DNA from: Basidiobolus meristosporus CBS 931.73
Taxonomy: Eukaryota; Basidiobolomycota; Basidiobolomycetes; Basidiobolales; Basidiobolaceae
Assembly (NCBI GenBank): GCA_002104905.1
Contig: MCFE01000826.1
Span: forward strand, 1 to 33,044
Direction of reading: 5' to 3'
DNA: 33,044 nucleotides
Shown here piece by piece: positions 6,994 through 15,475 of the stretch. Position 1 is the stretch's first letter, and each line of letters starts with the position of its first letter. The notes below the pieces were generated by a model that worked only from the letters and a program-made list of their open reading frames with translations, was not told where the DNA came from and ran no database searches. The position numbers and the translations under genes were made by a program.

Positions 6994-9457
6994 CTAAATG
7001 TTCATACTGACTAGTCCTAATTTTGACCTAAAATATTCAAACTTGTCTCTAGCTAATAGTTTGGTGAATATGTCTGCAATCATTTCATCTGAGGGACAGT
7101 AAACTAAGCTAACTACGTTATTCTTTATGGCTTCACATATGAAATAATGTCTAATATCTATGTGCTTAGTTCTAGCATGAAACGTTGGATTTCTACCTAA
7201 TTGTATACATCCTTGATTATCTTGAAATAAAGTAATAGGCATTTTTTGACATTGGCCTAAGTCTGCAAACAGCTTTCTTAACCACATTGCTTCTTTTGTA
7301 GCTTCACAGGCTGCCATGTACTCTGCCTCAGTGGTAGAAAGTGCCACAGTTGGTTGCTTTCTTGAATTCCATGAAACTGCTCCTTGACAGTAAAGAAAGG
7401 TGTATCCTGTGGTGGATCTTCAGTCTTCTAAATTTTGTCCCCAATCAATATCAGAATATCCCATAAGATCCTGTTCTGAATCCTTACAAGTGTATCTTAA
7501 GCAGATATCAGCAGTTCCTTTTAGGTATCTAAAAATCTGCTTAACTGCTGCAGTATGATCAGATCCATAGTTCTGATTATGCTGGCAGACAGCTCCCACT
7601 GAATATGAGATATCTGGACATGTTCCAAGCATAATATACATCAGACTGCCAACCATTGACTGATAAGGAAAGTTGGGGCTTTCAGATGGCACCAAGCTCT
7701 CTTGATTTGGCTGAGTATTGACAAAGTTAAGGTTTGTCTCCATTAGGGTAACCTAAAAAAAAAGGCCAGCAAAATACCATCATAGTATCAGCTGAATTCC
7801 AAGTTTCTCAAAATTGACTACTCTCAATATCTCTTTTCTGAGCTGATGAGCATTCATTTGGATCAAATTTTTGTCATCATCTGATGTCATGTTTTGTGAA
7901 CATTTTGAATTTTCATCAAACAACACATCCCTGGACTTGATCAGCTTCTTTGCTTTGGTATAGTAGAGTCTGTATATCTTACTTTCATTGCAGTTGCCCA
8001 AAAATATGCATTTTACACTTTTGGCTAAAATTTTGACTGATATCCGGGCAGTTTTTTGGCATATGCTGTACACCCATATATTTTTGGATGTTCTGCACTT
8101 GGTCTGTATCCATACCATGTTTCAAATGGAGCAGAATCACCAAGTATTGTGTTATAACTCCAACTTTTAAGGTTTGCAGCAGTGGCAACTGATTCCGCCC
8201 AAAAATCATAGGTCAATTTTTGATCATGGATCAAAGATCTTGCTATATGAATTATTGATTTCTTAGCACATTCTGCTACTCCATTTTGCTGTGGGGAGTA
8301 TGGTACAGTAGTCTCTTACTTTATTCAATGAATCTGGCAGAAGTGGATGAAGAGCTTTGAGGTATATTCTCCACCATTGTTGGAGCGTATTTTCTTGATT
8401 TTTCCACCAATTTCTCTCTCCACCATGGCTTTAGGCTCCCTGAACTTAGACAGAGTCTCTTCCTTTATCTTCATGAAGTAGACCTATGTGTATCTTGTAT
8501 AATCATCAATGAAGGTGATTAAATACTTCATCCTGCCTAAGGATAAATTTTGCATAGGTCCACACAGATCTAAGTGAATTGGATCTATTTTTTCTTAGTT
8601 TTGATTAACCCAGAGCTCTTGAGTGATTGTCTAGCTTGTTTCCCATATATGCAGGCTTCACAGTGCTCCAAATTAGCTGGGGGATCAATTTTCACTCCAG
8701 AAATTGGCTGATCCTTGATCATTTTGCGCAAATAATCAAAATTGATTTGTCCAAATCTCCTGTGCCAAAGCACTGGTGTTTCTTCATTTAAGCTACTTAT
8801 ATTGGCTTATTAACACCCATGCCAAGTTTCAGCTTCCTAGCTCAATTTCTAAGAGATTCCTTCTGGAACCTTCTATCACCTTCCAGAAAGTTCCTGAACA
8901 TTCCAAACCATTGTTAGACAATGGAACATTCCATGGAAGCTTCCCATTGTATTTTTCATAGTCCAGTACCATATATGAGAATATCAGGTCACATGACTTA
9001 GTCATATGATCAGGTGACCCAATCCATTTCCCCATCCTGTCTCAGTGCCTTGCCTTCAATATTATTATCCCCAGCACTGCTGCTGTGCCTTTCCCCACAA
9101 CCCCATTAGTATTAGCTAATATCTCTTGGCATCAGTATAGCCAAAAAGTATATATAGTCCTATCCCCCCCTAAGTATTCCTCAGTCTGATAAGCACAGGT
9201 CTTGAATAAACAGCCTTGCCTTGAATCCTGTCTTGCCTTGATGGTCCACACCTAAGTCCTTTCTTGCTGTGCCTAGCTTTTCCTCCTGCCTTGTGTCTAT
9301 TCAAAACAGTGGCCTTGCTTACAGATAGTAGGTTCTTGGCTATTTCTGGTACATAGAGTACTTCTTTAAAGGTCAGTGTATGGCTTCCTTCACTGCTTCT
9401 TAGGTTTACTTGGATAGTTCCTTCTCCCACTGCATTGAGTGCTCTATTGTCACCCAT
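6994..9457 (-). pseudogene. copia pol remnant: protease edge, integrase, RNase H (no RT)
   Basis: In order on minus: MGDNRALNAVGEGTIQV...LLSVSKAT (9457-9309, after the protease); the solo LTR; the GAG-pre-integrase motif VLWHRRFGQINFDYL with CEACIYGKQ (8790-8585); and the integrase core with HLDLCGP, FIDDYTRYT, RSNNGGEYTS and PQQNGVAE (8580-8235). Integrase end motifs are KIYGCTAYAKK and KSRDVLFDE. Then comes the connection PYQSMVGSLMYIMLGTCPDI (about 7680), and RNase H with ALSTTEAEYMAACEA, KHIDIRHYFICEA and ADIFTKLLA (7347-6994). The RT palm with its YVDD motif is missing. The second catalytic Asp of integrase (canonical RSDNGG) is Asn at 8379-8381. A TGA at 7420-7422 replaces an Arg codon in the ED-R-RSTTGY motif. 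Confidence 0.9.
8807..9308 (+). repeat. solo LTR, family 2, nested inside the C1 pol gene
   Basis: About 500 bp, also present at 28775-29274. On plus it has a TATA box (GTATATATAG near 9150), then AATAAA about 50 bp later, and ends ..AAAACA. Flanks TTGGC (8802-8806) and GTGGC (9309-9313) are an imperfect target duplication. Setting the insert and one flank aside lets the C1 pol frame read through from SVSKAT to LNEETPVLWHRR. The first ~20 bp of the LTR seen at 28775 are not preserved here. Confidence 0.75.
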
Positions 9458-9576
9458 GAAAACCTTCTTAATTGGAATTTCTTGATATTAGGTAAAAAGT
9501 TCTTTTTGGTGTGTAGAGTGTTGAGATGCTCCAGAATCAATATATCACATCTGAGAATCCTTGTTTGTGGTCATAT

Positions 9577-10404
9577 TTAGTGCAGATATGAATAGTATAT
9601 ATTCAGTTGTTCCAGCATTTCCATATTCAGGCTTTTCTGCTGACTATCTTTCTTTTTGAAGCACTGGTCTGATGTATGTCCTTTCCTTTTGCAGAAGTTG
9701 CAAAACAGGTTGCTGTTGTCTTTGTAGAGTCTTGGGTACCTCCTATGTTGGTTATCATTGCTTATTGAAGCATTTTCTTCTTCCTTCTTATTGGCACTTG
9801 ATTTTCTTGATTCTTCATCCAGGAGCCTTCCATATACATAATTTAAGGTCAAATCTTCAGTTCTGGACTCTAGGGTTGATACAAGGCCCTGTAACCTGTC
9901 TGTCAGGCCATTCAGGATGGTCACTATCACATCTTCATCAGTAGTTGGTACGCCCACAGATTCCATTTCATCTACCAGCAGGGTAATTCTGTAAATCAGA
10001 TTTTTCATTTCTTCACCTGGCAGCATATTTGTAGTAAAGAATTTTTGTCTCTGATACATTTTCATAGCAGCTGAGCATAACTAGTAGGTGTCTTCTAATG
10101 CCTTCCAAGCATTTTTTGCCATTTTTGCTCTTGAACATTCAATTAGCAATTTATCTTTAACATTAAGGCAAATGCAGTTAAAGGCACTTTGTTCTTTCTT
10201 CTAGTACTTTAAGGCTTCCTCTCCCATGTTTTTAGGAGGGCATTCTTCTCCCATGGCAATATTGCAAAGGCCTCTTTCTTGTGGCAGCATCTTCAGCTTC
10301 ACCTTCCATACTTGGTTGTTGGATCCATCCAGCTTTTCAGCAGAGGGAAAAGTTCCAGTAATAGCAGTAGTAGACATTGCAGAGAGTGATAGCTTGGGGC
10401 TCAT
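9577..10404 (-). pseudogene. copia gag (C1), broken by two amber codons
   Basis: Reads MSPKLSLSAMSTTAITGT from 10404, then the gag core (VPTTDEDVIVTILNGLTDRL) and a CCHC zinc knuckle CNFCKRKGHTSDQC near 9680-9720. Two in-frame TAG codons, at 10203-10201 and 10083-10081, stand where C2 has CAG (Gln), so both are C-to-T changes. The start codon lies only four bases after the 5' LTR. The product would have been an RNA-binding capsid protein. Confidence 0.88.
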
Positions 10405-10408
10405 AACC
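10396..10408 (-). other. putative primer-binding site of C1, overlapping the gag start
   Basis: Directly after the 5' LTR, minus reads GGTTATGAGCCCC. This is where a copia primer-binding site is expected, and it partly resembles the GGTATCAGAGCC type. The gag ATG lies inside it. C2 has nearly the same sequence (GGTTGTGAGCCCC), so there the first ATG is lost and the inner ATG (LSAMS) would be used. Confidence 0.45.
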
Positions 10409-10757
10409 TGTTATAAGAGTCTTGGAGATACTGAAAGTGATTGGGAGAGCAAGTAGATTATGTGGTTTGCACTCAATGATTTACTGAATGTAAAAGTAGT
10501 ATTTATACTTTTACATGGTTTTGGCATACCAAACATGTAAAATAGGCTAAGAAAGGTCCCAAGAACATGTGCTCAAAGTTTGGGGCTGTTTGGACAGCTT
10601 CGAGAATTTTCATGTTCTGGGTACCTGGTATTTTGGTGAAAATATTCTAAGTAAATCCAAACATGGAATTTGGTCAGTATTCTCTAGGATTTGAGGGTAA
10701 GGATCTAAGTGACTAAGTTAGGTGAATATTAAGGTTGAATTACAAATTTTTACAACA
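10409..10757 (-). repeat. 5' LTR of C1
   Basis: 349 bp, TGTTATAAGAGTCTTGG to TTTTTACAACA on plus. It pairs with 6635-6982 and is followed by the GTGGT target duplication. Confidence 0.92.
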
Positions 10758-11043
10758 GTGGTGATGTTATGACAGCAACTTGCTGGTAGTCAACTGCAGG
10801 TACTGCAATTGATACACTCTCATCTGCCTGAGCATTATGGTCAGCTTGTAGCTCCTCAGAGGTTCTCAGTTGCCTACTTGACTGAGAGCCTGAGGAGTCC
10901 GCATTATTACCTTCAGTGGGCATACTGTCAACATGCCCTTTGTTGGATGTAGCCTTGCTTCTTACACTGAATGTCAAAGCAAGCTGTTGTCCAACTGTTC
11001 TTTTGCTGCCATCAGCAGTGGGGCTTAGTTGAGAAGCAAACAA
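10758..11043 (-). pseudogene. element Z ORF B, N-terminal part (function unknown)
   Basis: Starts MFASQLSPTADGSKRTVGQQ at 11043 and is Ser-, Gln- and Ala-rich (NADSSGSQSSRQL), with no domain I recognise. It runs into the C1 insertion at 10758; the frame continues on the far side of C1 at 6629 as PPPVLASMLSA. The second Z copy encodes the same protein from about 17587, split by H2, and continuing at 21036 (LTFS..NADSSGSQTSR). Conservation of the frame in two copies with many nucleotide differences argues for a real gene. It is transcribed away from ORF A (11290, plus). Confidence 0.6.
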
Positions 11044-11289
11044 CCTTGTATTATTTATTGGTGGGATATATATGGAAGTGAGTCAAGCCAAAGGGGATAT
11101 AGTGTAACATATACATGGAGATGTGGTGCCACAACTTTGTTTATAATGCATACTATGGCAGGTCACCATTGAGTCATACATTCATTTAGGCCCAATGACT
11201 CAAATACAAGAATCTCTGGAATGCACATGTTTATTGACCAAAAAGTGATATAATAGTGTTGTCTTGTTGAAGATCAAACTGTTTGCCCC
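11044..11289. promoter_or_regulatory. divergent intergenic region between ORF B and ORF A of element Z
   Basis: About 246 bp separate the two start codons and must hold both promoters. TATA-like runs occur (GGATATATATGG near 11070, ACATATACATGG near 11110). The region is also preserved at 31400-31660 (GTGTAACATATACATG). In the second Z copy the gap is shorter (about 17476-17586). Confidence 0.45.
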
Positions 11290-11842
11290 ATGGACAAGAC
11301 TACTTTGATTCAACACCTTAAGAGAAGGGAAAAAAGACCATGTGGCTATTGTAGCAAGCCTCCCAGACATGCAGCACACAGACAGCATAGGAAGTATTAC
11401 AAGGATCACAGCCAGTGTTTTGCCACACAAGTCCTATTTGACTATTCATCAGTCACTACTGTGCCCGCATTATCTTGCCAGCTAGTTGAGATTCTATATT
11501 ACCACCTGGCTGTCTTTGTAACCTTGCACAAACTGAGTCAGGTGAGTTTGTGATGCCTTTAAGCTCACCACAGCCTTATGAATATGGCACACAGCATGAC
11601 AGCTCTGACAAAGAAGGCTCACCAACAGACTGCAAGGCTATCTATCCCAACAACAATACCATGCATGAGCTGGTCAAATCCTAATATGCAATGAGACAGC
11701 ACCTGCAAAAAAAAAATGCCACAGATACTTCATGGAGCCAAGTGAGCCCAGTAATCTATCTACTGGTGAATAATGTAATGTTGTGGCTAGAGAAGTGGTG
11801 TGTTTCCACTAATATCAGTAATGGGGGCTTTGAGGATTTATT
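11290..11842 (+). pseudogene. Tnp2-type transposase (element Z ORF A), N-terminal part with zinc finger
   Basis: Reads MDKTTLIQHLKRREKRP, then CGYCSKPPRHAAHRQHRKYY with DHSQC, a Cys/His cluster that fits an N-terminal zinc finger. It also occurs at 17475-17296 (minus) and, decayed, at 31690-31790. The main frame stops at 11553, where a GTGAGT..CACAG pair (about 11540-11575) could be an intron. Further on, plus encodes VSPVIYLLVNNVMLWLEKW. H1 is inserted at 11843, and the gene resumes at 14306. The function inferred is the DNA-cleaving transposase of element Z. Confidence 0.6.
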
Positions 11843-12125
11843 AGACTTGTTCCATTGTACTGTGCCAGGGCACACGGCGTGATCCACAGTTGTAAAGAGC
11901 AATTGGGCACAATATTAAAGCTACCAGAAGGCAGGATTGTTCTTGGACAAATTTGCACTGTGTGGGACAATCTCACACACTATGGCACAATCTGACACAA
12001 TGAGGTTGGCATGGATGATTGCACCAACTTGTAATGTTTGCATCACGTGCATGATTGGATACCGCTATTATGGCAGGTAAAATCCGGTATTTGGATATGT
12101 TTCTTTAATATAAATGGAAATAAAT
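11843..12125 (+). repeat. H1 'B-type' terminal and subterminal region
   Basis: Terminal repeat followed by repeated GCACAAT/GACACAAT motifs (11960-12010). It matches the right end of H2 (reverse complement of about 20750-21035) and the left ends of H3 and of the copy at 15476. Confidence 0.75.
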
Positions 12126-12510
12126 AGACTTGTTCCGTTGGATAGTGCCACATTGAGCCATGAGTGCCAAATGATGCCATAGTGTGCCAGAGAGGCCAAG
12201 TGAGCCTCTACCTGGCCACAGAGTGTGAAACATAGCTCTGCATCTTCATGCAAAGCAGCCCCTGTGTTTCACCCATTGTGTTGGAGAAAATCCATTTTTT
12301 GACCTTTTTTTTTGGATCAATGTTGTGCAGGATGTGTTAGAGCACAAGCAGATTGAAGATATGCATCTGGTACTCAATACCCATGGCACTCTGAATCTAG
12401 CTCCTGTAGCTTGTATCATGTCACAAAAATGAATGGCACTATCTTGGTCCACTGGTACTATCTGGCACTATATTTAAATATTAGACCTAATGTAAGATCT
12501 ATACAAGGCA
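12126..12510. mobile_element. internal fragment with an 'A-type' Harbinger terminus inside H1
   Basis: At 12126 a second terminus AGACTTGTTCCGTTGGATAG appears, followed by sequence absent from H2 and H3. Toward 12430-12480 there are repeated GGCACTAT motifs. No matching second terminus is visible before 12510, where second-gene sequence resumes. It may be a decayed non-autonomous derivative, or the scar of a deletion or gap repair. Confidence 0.45.
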
Positions 12511-12876
12511 CTATAAGGCTTCTTCGTCAAATCCCCTCACTCTCAGCTCATTCTTGATTTCAATACTTGTCCTGTTATATATCTTCTTACATACATTGGC
12601 TGGCATCATGATGTATAACTCATGCCACAGCTTTCTACTCAAATTCTTCCATCTTTGTTGGCTATTCAAGGTATCTAGTTCTGCTAGATTAATCAGTAGT
12701 GCCCAAATATCTGTATGAAGGCTTGTCATAGACACTTGGGCCATACTAAAATCATTTGGCAAGAACTCAAACAGATCCAACATTGACATTTCCAGTCCAG
12801 ACCATGCTTGTGAGCTGGGGGATATGTTTTGTCTGGGTTGTACTAAAGATGATTTGAGAATTGGTATGGGGACCAT
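12511..12876 (-). pseudogene. Harbinger second gene, 5' remnant (H1)
   Basis: Starts MVPIPILKSSLVQPRQ at 12876. It shares with the other copies a core MLDLFEFLPNDFSMAQVSM, TDIWALLINLAELDT, LSRKLWHELYI and IEIKNELRVRGFDEE, then stops. About 290 residues of the C-terminus are missing compared with H2 (19060-20292). The function is unknown. In known Harbinger elements a second gene encodes a Myb-like DNA-binding partner of the transposase, but I cannot see a Myb domain here. Confidence 0.6.
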
Positions 12877-13234
12877 AGCAACGGATTTGGATACTTATAC
12901 AGCAGTATATTGGCATCAACCTGGTCTAATATGAAATATATATGAAAACTAATGTAATTGTTGAATTTTCCATATATTATGCATGATGCATCTTGGATTG
13001 CGTTGACACAGATCAGATCACATCAATTGCAGATTTCCTATTTGATTATAGACCTATGAGTAAATCATCAATAAAAGTACCAAGGCATTGTTTGCGGATG
13101 ATTTTTGCAACATAATGATGGGATTCATGGTGATCAATGGAGATTTAATCATAATGCATTAAAAATCTGATAAATAACGCAGATTGCGCCAAATCAATTC
13201 AAACCACCTCCATACAATCATCCACCAATTTTAA
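12877..13234. promoter_or_regulatory. divergent intergenic region of H1
   Basis: This stretch lies between the minus-strand second gene and the plus-strand transposase and probably holds both promoters. It is AT-rich with TATATAT runs near 12935. The same spacing is seen in H2 (18701-19059) and H3 (24968-25324). Confidence 0.4.
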
Positions 13235-14119
13235 TATGAATTACTCATCTGAATGGTCTTTTCTCATCAATCCCATCACTACCACTGGATTTCATTTTCA
13301 CACACTAGAGGAGATCTATTCCAAGTACTGTGGACCATCAACCCCAATCTACTCAAGGAGATCCCTTGTTAAGCTTCTCTGCTATTATTAGAACTATTGC
13401 CCCACAAGGTTTGATCCCACCATCCATGGCAACTAAAGTCCTAGAAGCTTTCATTCCTAGCTGACAGCAATGGAGAACCACCTTGCAGAGGGTATGAATG
13501 ACTTAGAGCAAGCTTGAAATACTAGGTTCAGAAGCTCCAATAGACTTCCATATCCCCAAGTGTTTAGCACAAGTTCCATATAAGGAGTATTTTGGATACC
13601 TTCCCAGTGAGGATTAACAGACCTTCTAGAGGGCAGAGGCACTTTTATTCTGGCAAGTACAAGGCACACTGTGTGAAGTTTCAAGCACTGTCTGACATTG
13701 AGGGTAACATCATCTGGTTTAGTGGGCCATTTGCTGGAAGTAGGCATGACAAAGCACTCTGGGTAGAGAATCATCCTGAATTCAGTAGAGGGGAGAAATA
13801 TATGGCAGACTTAGCCTATATAGGAGAGGATTGTCACAGATTAGGATGTATTACAGCATATAGGAAGCCAAGGAATGGTGTGCTTAGCAGGAAGCAGAAG
13901 CTCTACAATGAGATATTTAATCATTTCAGAGTAAGGGTAGAGCACACATTTGGATATCTGAAGAGATTCAGCATATTGGCAGGTAAATACAGAGGAAAGT
14001 CATTTAGAGGAGAAAACAGCAGAATAGGTAAAATAGTTAAGATACTTATCAATGCACAGTATGCTCATACAAGAAGACATCCACTGAGAGAAATCTGTCT
14101 GGAGCATTATGAAGAGTAA
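13235..14119 (+). pseudogene. PIF/Harbinger DDE transposase (H1), C-terminal 175 codons intact
   Basis: Harbinger transposases cut and paste the element by a DDE (DDE_Tnp_4) RNase-H-like fold. An upstream frame begins MNYSSEWSFLINPITTTGF at 13235 and stops at a TAG where H3 has AAG. A one-base insertion near 13435 follows. From 13592 the frame is open to 14119. The first Asp is in LDTFPVRINRPS (residue 2 of this block), then SGPFAGSRHDKALW, the second Asp in MADLAYIGED (residue 73), RKPRNGVLS, and Glu in RVRVEHTFGYLKRF (residue 117). So the catalytic triad is preserved while the N-terminal half is broken. H2 encodes nearly the same 175 residues. Confidence 0.88.
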
Positions 14120-14302
14120 ATAAAGCAAGTAAAGCACTATTCTGAGCAACATAAGTAAGATTGAGTAATATTACCAGTAACTGTATCATACCACTGGCAT
14201 CATGGTAGAAATTATAGTGCCAGACAGTGCCATAGGGTGCCAGATTGATCCGGCACTATAAACAGGCTGGCAATATGTGGCACTATCCAACTGAACAAGT
14301 CT
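14120..14302 (+). repeat. H1 'A-type' terminal and subterminal region
   Basis: Several ATAGTGCC/GGCACTAT motifs in both orientations (14215-14290) precede the terminal repeat. They match 17634-17730 of H2 in inverted orientation and are likely transposase-binding sites. Confidence 0.7.
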
Positions 14303-15475
14303 ATTACTACTCCTTGCCAAAATCATTCCAGAATACAACTTGCCATGTGCATGGTATAAGTGGACAACTGTCATGTGGCTGGTAACAGATGACCCAAAGA
14401 CTGTCCTGATTCTTGCTTGTGTCAACAGTTGCATGGCATTTGTATCTAAAAGTGCCATCATTGTAATGTGAACAAATTGTCAGGAATCCACCACCATTGA
14501 GGGAAAACATTGTTCACACTTCAGATATATTCTGGTAACACCCTGTCTAAAGAAGCTCATGCAGTCTAACAAATATTGCAAAGCTACAAAGTACCGCACT
14601 CAGTATCAATCAAGTGAAAACATATCAGATATATTTGATGGCAAAGATTACAAAGAGCTAAGAAGCAAGGACTACATTGAAGGTATATATGACCATGCCT
14701 TTGCCTTTGCACTTAATGGATACTCATGAAATAAGTACTCTACCAGCAAGTCATGTTGGCCACTGATTCTCATCAACCAGAATTTGCCACCTATCTGATG
14801 GTATCAGAGCAAAAATCTGATGGTAATCTCACTGGTATCTAGGCCTAAATCCCCATCCAACCTGGATAGCTACCTGCATCCATTACTGAGTGAGTTTTGT
14901 ATGCTATCAAGTGGGATAACAGTAAATAGCTGTCATGTGAAAGTGCATATTATTAGCTGCATTAGAGATACCCTAGCCGTCAGCAAGATAGCTGGCTTTT
15001 CTGGGTATAATGGATGGTATTGCTATCAAATGTGTGAGATCCAGAGGACTTACTCCATATGTTGCACACATTATTATTACTCAGACACCAACACTCAGAA
15101 CATCATTTTCCTACAGAAAGAATGTACAGAAGTCAGCATGGAATTGCAGCAAAGATGGCAAGCTATAAGCCATTGGCCAGAATATTGAATAAATTGGAAA
15201 GCAGCAATACATAATATAGAGGGTATCTGTTGGAGCAGAAGCTTTCCACTGGGAGTATTGCATTTGATTTTGAGCAATATCCCTACACTAATAACTAAGT
15301 TGTACATGGGGGATTTTAAGCCAAATGAGCCCTCAAGATACTGGAAAAGTTTGAAAGAATTGACAAAATATTACAGAGTATCTGCTACCCTAAGTACTTC
15401 TCACAGGCTCCAAGCAATACTTATATGCATATGCAACAACACAAATACAAAGACTGGTTGCACAGGATATGTATT
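14303..15475 (+). pseudogene. Tnp2-type transposase core (element Z ORF A), broken
   Basis: It resumes after H1. Plus encodes ISDIFDGKDYKELRSKD, then IYDHAFAFALNGYS, SCWPLILINQNLPP, VSRPKSPSNLDSYLHPLLSE (14830-14890) and KIAGFSGYNGWYCYQMCEIQ (about 15000). This order matches the Tnp2 (Transposase_21) core of Plavaka/CACTA-like fungal transposases: D-G-YS, then WPLILINYNLPP, then PGPKSPKDLDSFL, then GFKGHNGYSPC. The Asp expected in TDGYS is Asn (14715-14717), and stops follow at 14727 and near 14796. The last clear frame ends at 15188. Bases 15191-15475 are AT-rich and hold only weak frames before the Harbinger end at 15476. Confidence 0.7.

Larger units (their letters stand above)
6635..10757 (-). 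mobile_element. copia element C1 with two LTRs and GTGGT target duplication; reverse transcriptase deleted
   Basis: Two LTRs (6635-6982 and 10409-10757) bound a minus-strand Ty1/copia element in the order gag, protease, integrase, RNase H. The 5-mer GTGGT occurs immediately outside both ends (6630-6634 and 10758-10762), a perfect duplication. The uninterrupted target is visible in the second Z copy near 21250 (ACCACCACCTGTATTAGC). Of its 4123 bp, about 500 are a nested solo LTR (8807-9308). The remaining 3.6 kb is short for a copia element because the reverse transcriptase is absent between about 7745 and 7800. Stops in gag and pol make it inactive. Confidence 0.93.
11843..14302 (+). mobile_element. 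Harbinger-like element H1 (2460 bp), inserted in ORF A of element Z
   Basis: The left end is AGACTTGTTCCATTGTACTG and the right end is the reverse complement of AGACTTGTTCAGTTGGATAG. ATT flanks both sides (11840-11842 and 14303-14305). It holds a plus-strand DDE transposase near the right end and a minus-strand remnant of the second gene. It is about 0.9 kb shorter than H2 and H3, because the 3' part of the second gene has been replaced by unrelated sequence at 12126-12510. Confidence 0.88.

Noticed and set aside
7988-8170. Plus-strand frames inside the copia integrase and gag regions (7988-8170, 9672-9944, 4976-5221, 10226-10456)
   Set aside because: Antisense shadows of gag and integrase; they have no conserved motifs of their own.
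12290-12315. Poly-T run as a sign of a SINE or LINE tail
   Set aside because: Only 8-9 T and no adjacent RNA polymerase III boxes or RT sequence; short homopolymers are common throughout this AT-rich window.
13457-13774. A 105-codon minus-strand frame that is also conserved, antisense, at 18162-18485
   Set aside because: Its conservation only reflects near-identity of H1 and H2. The opposite strand encodes the DDE transposase and its catalytic motifs.
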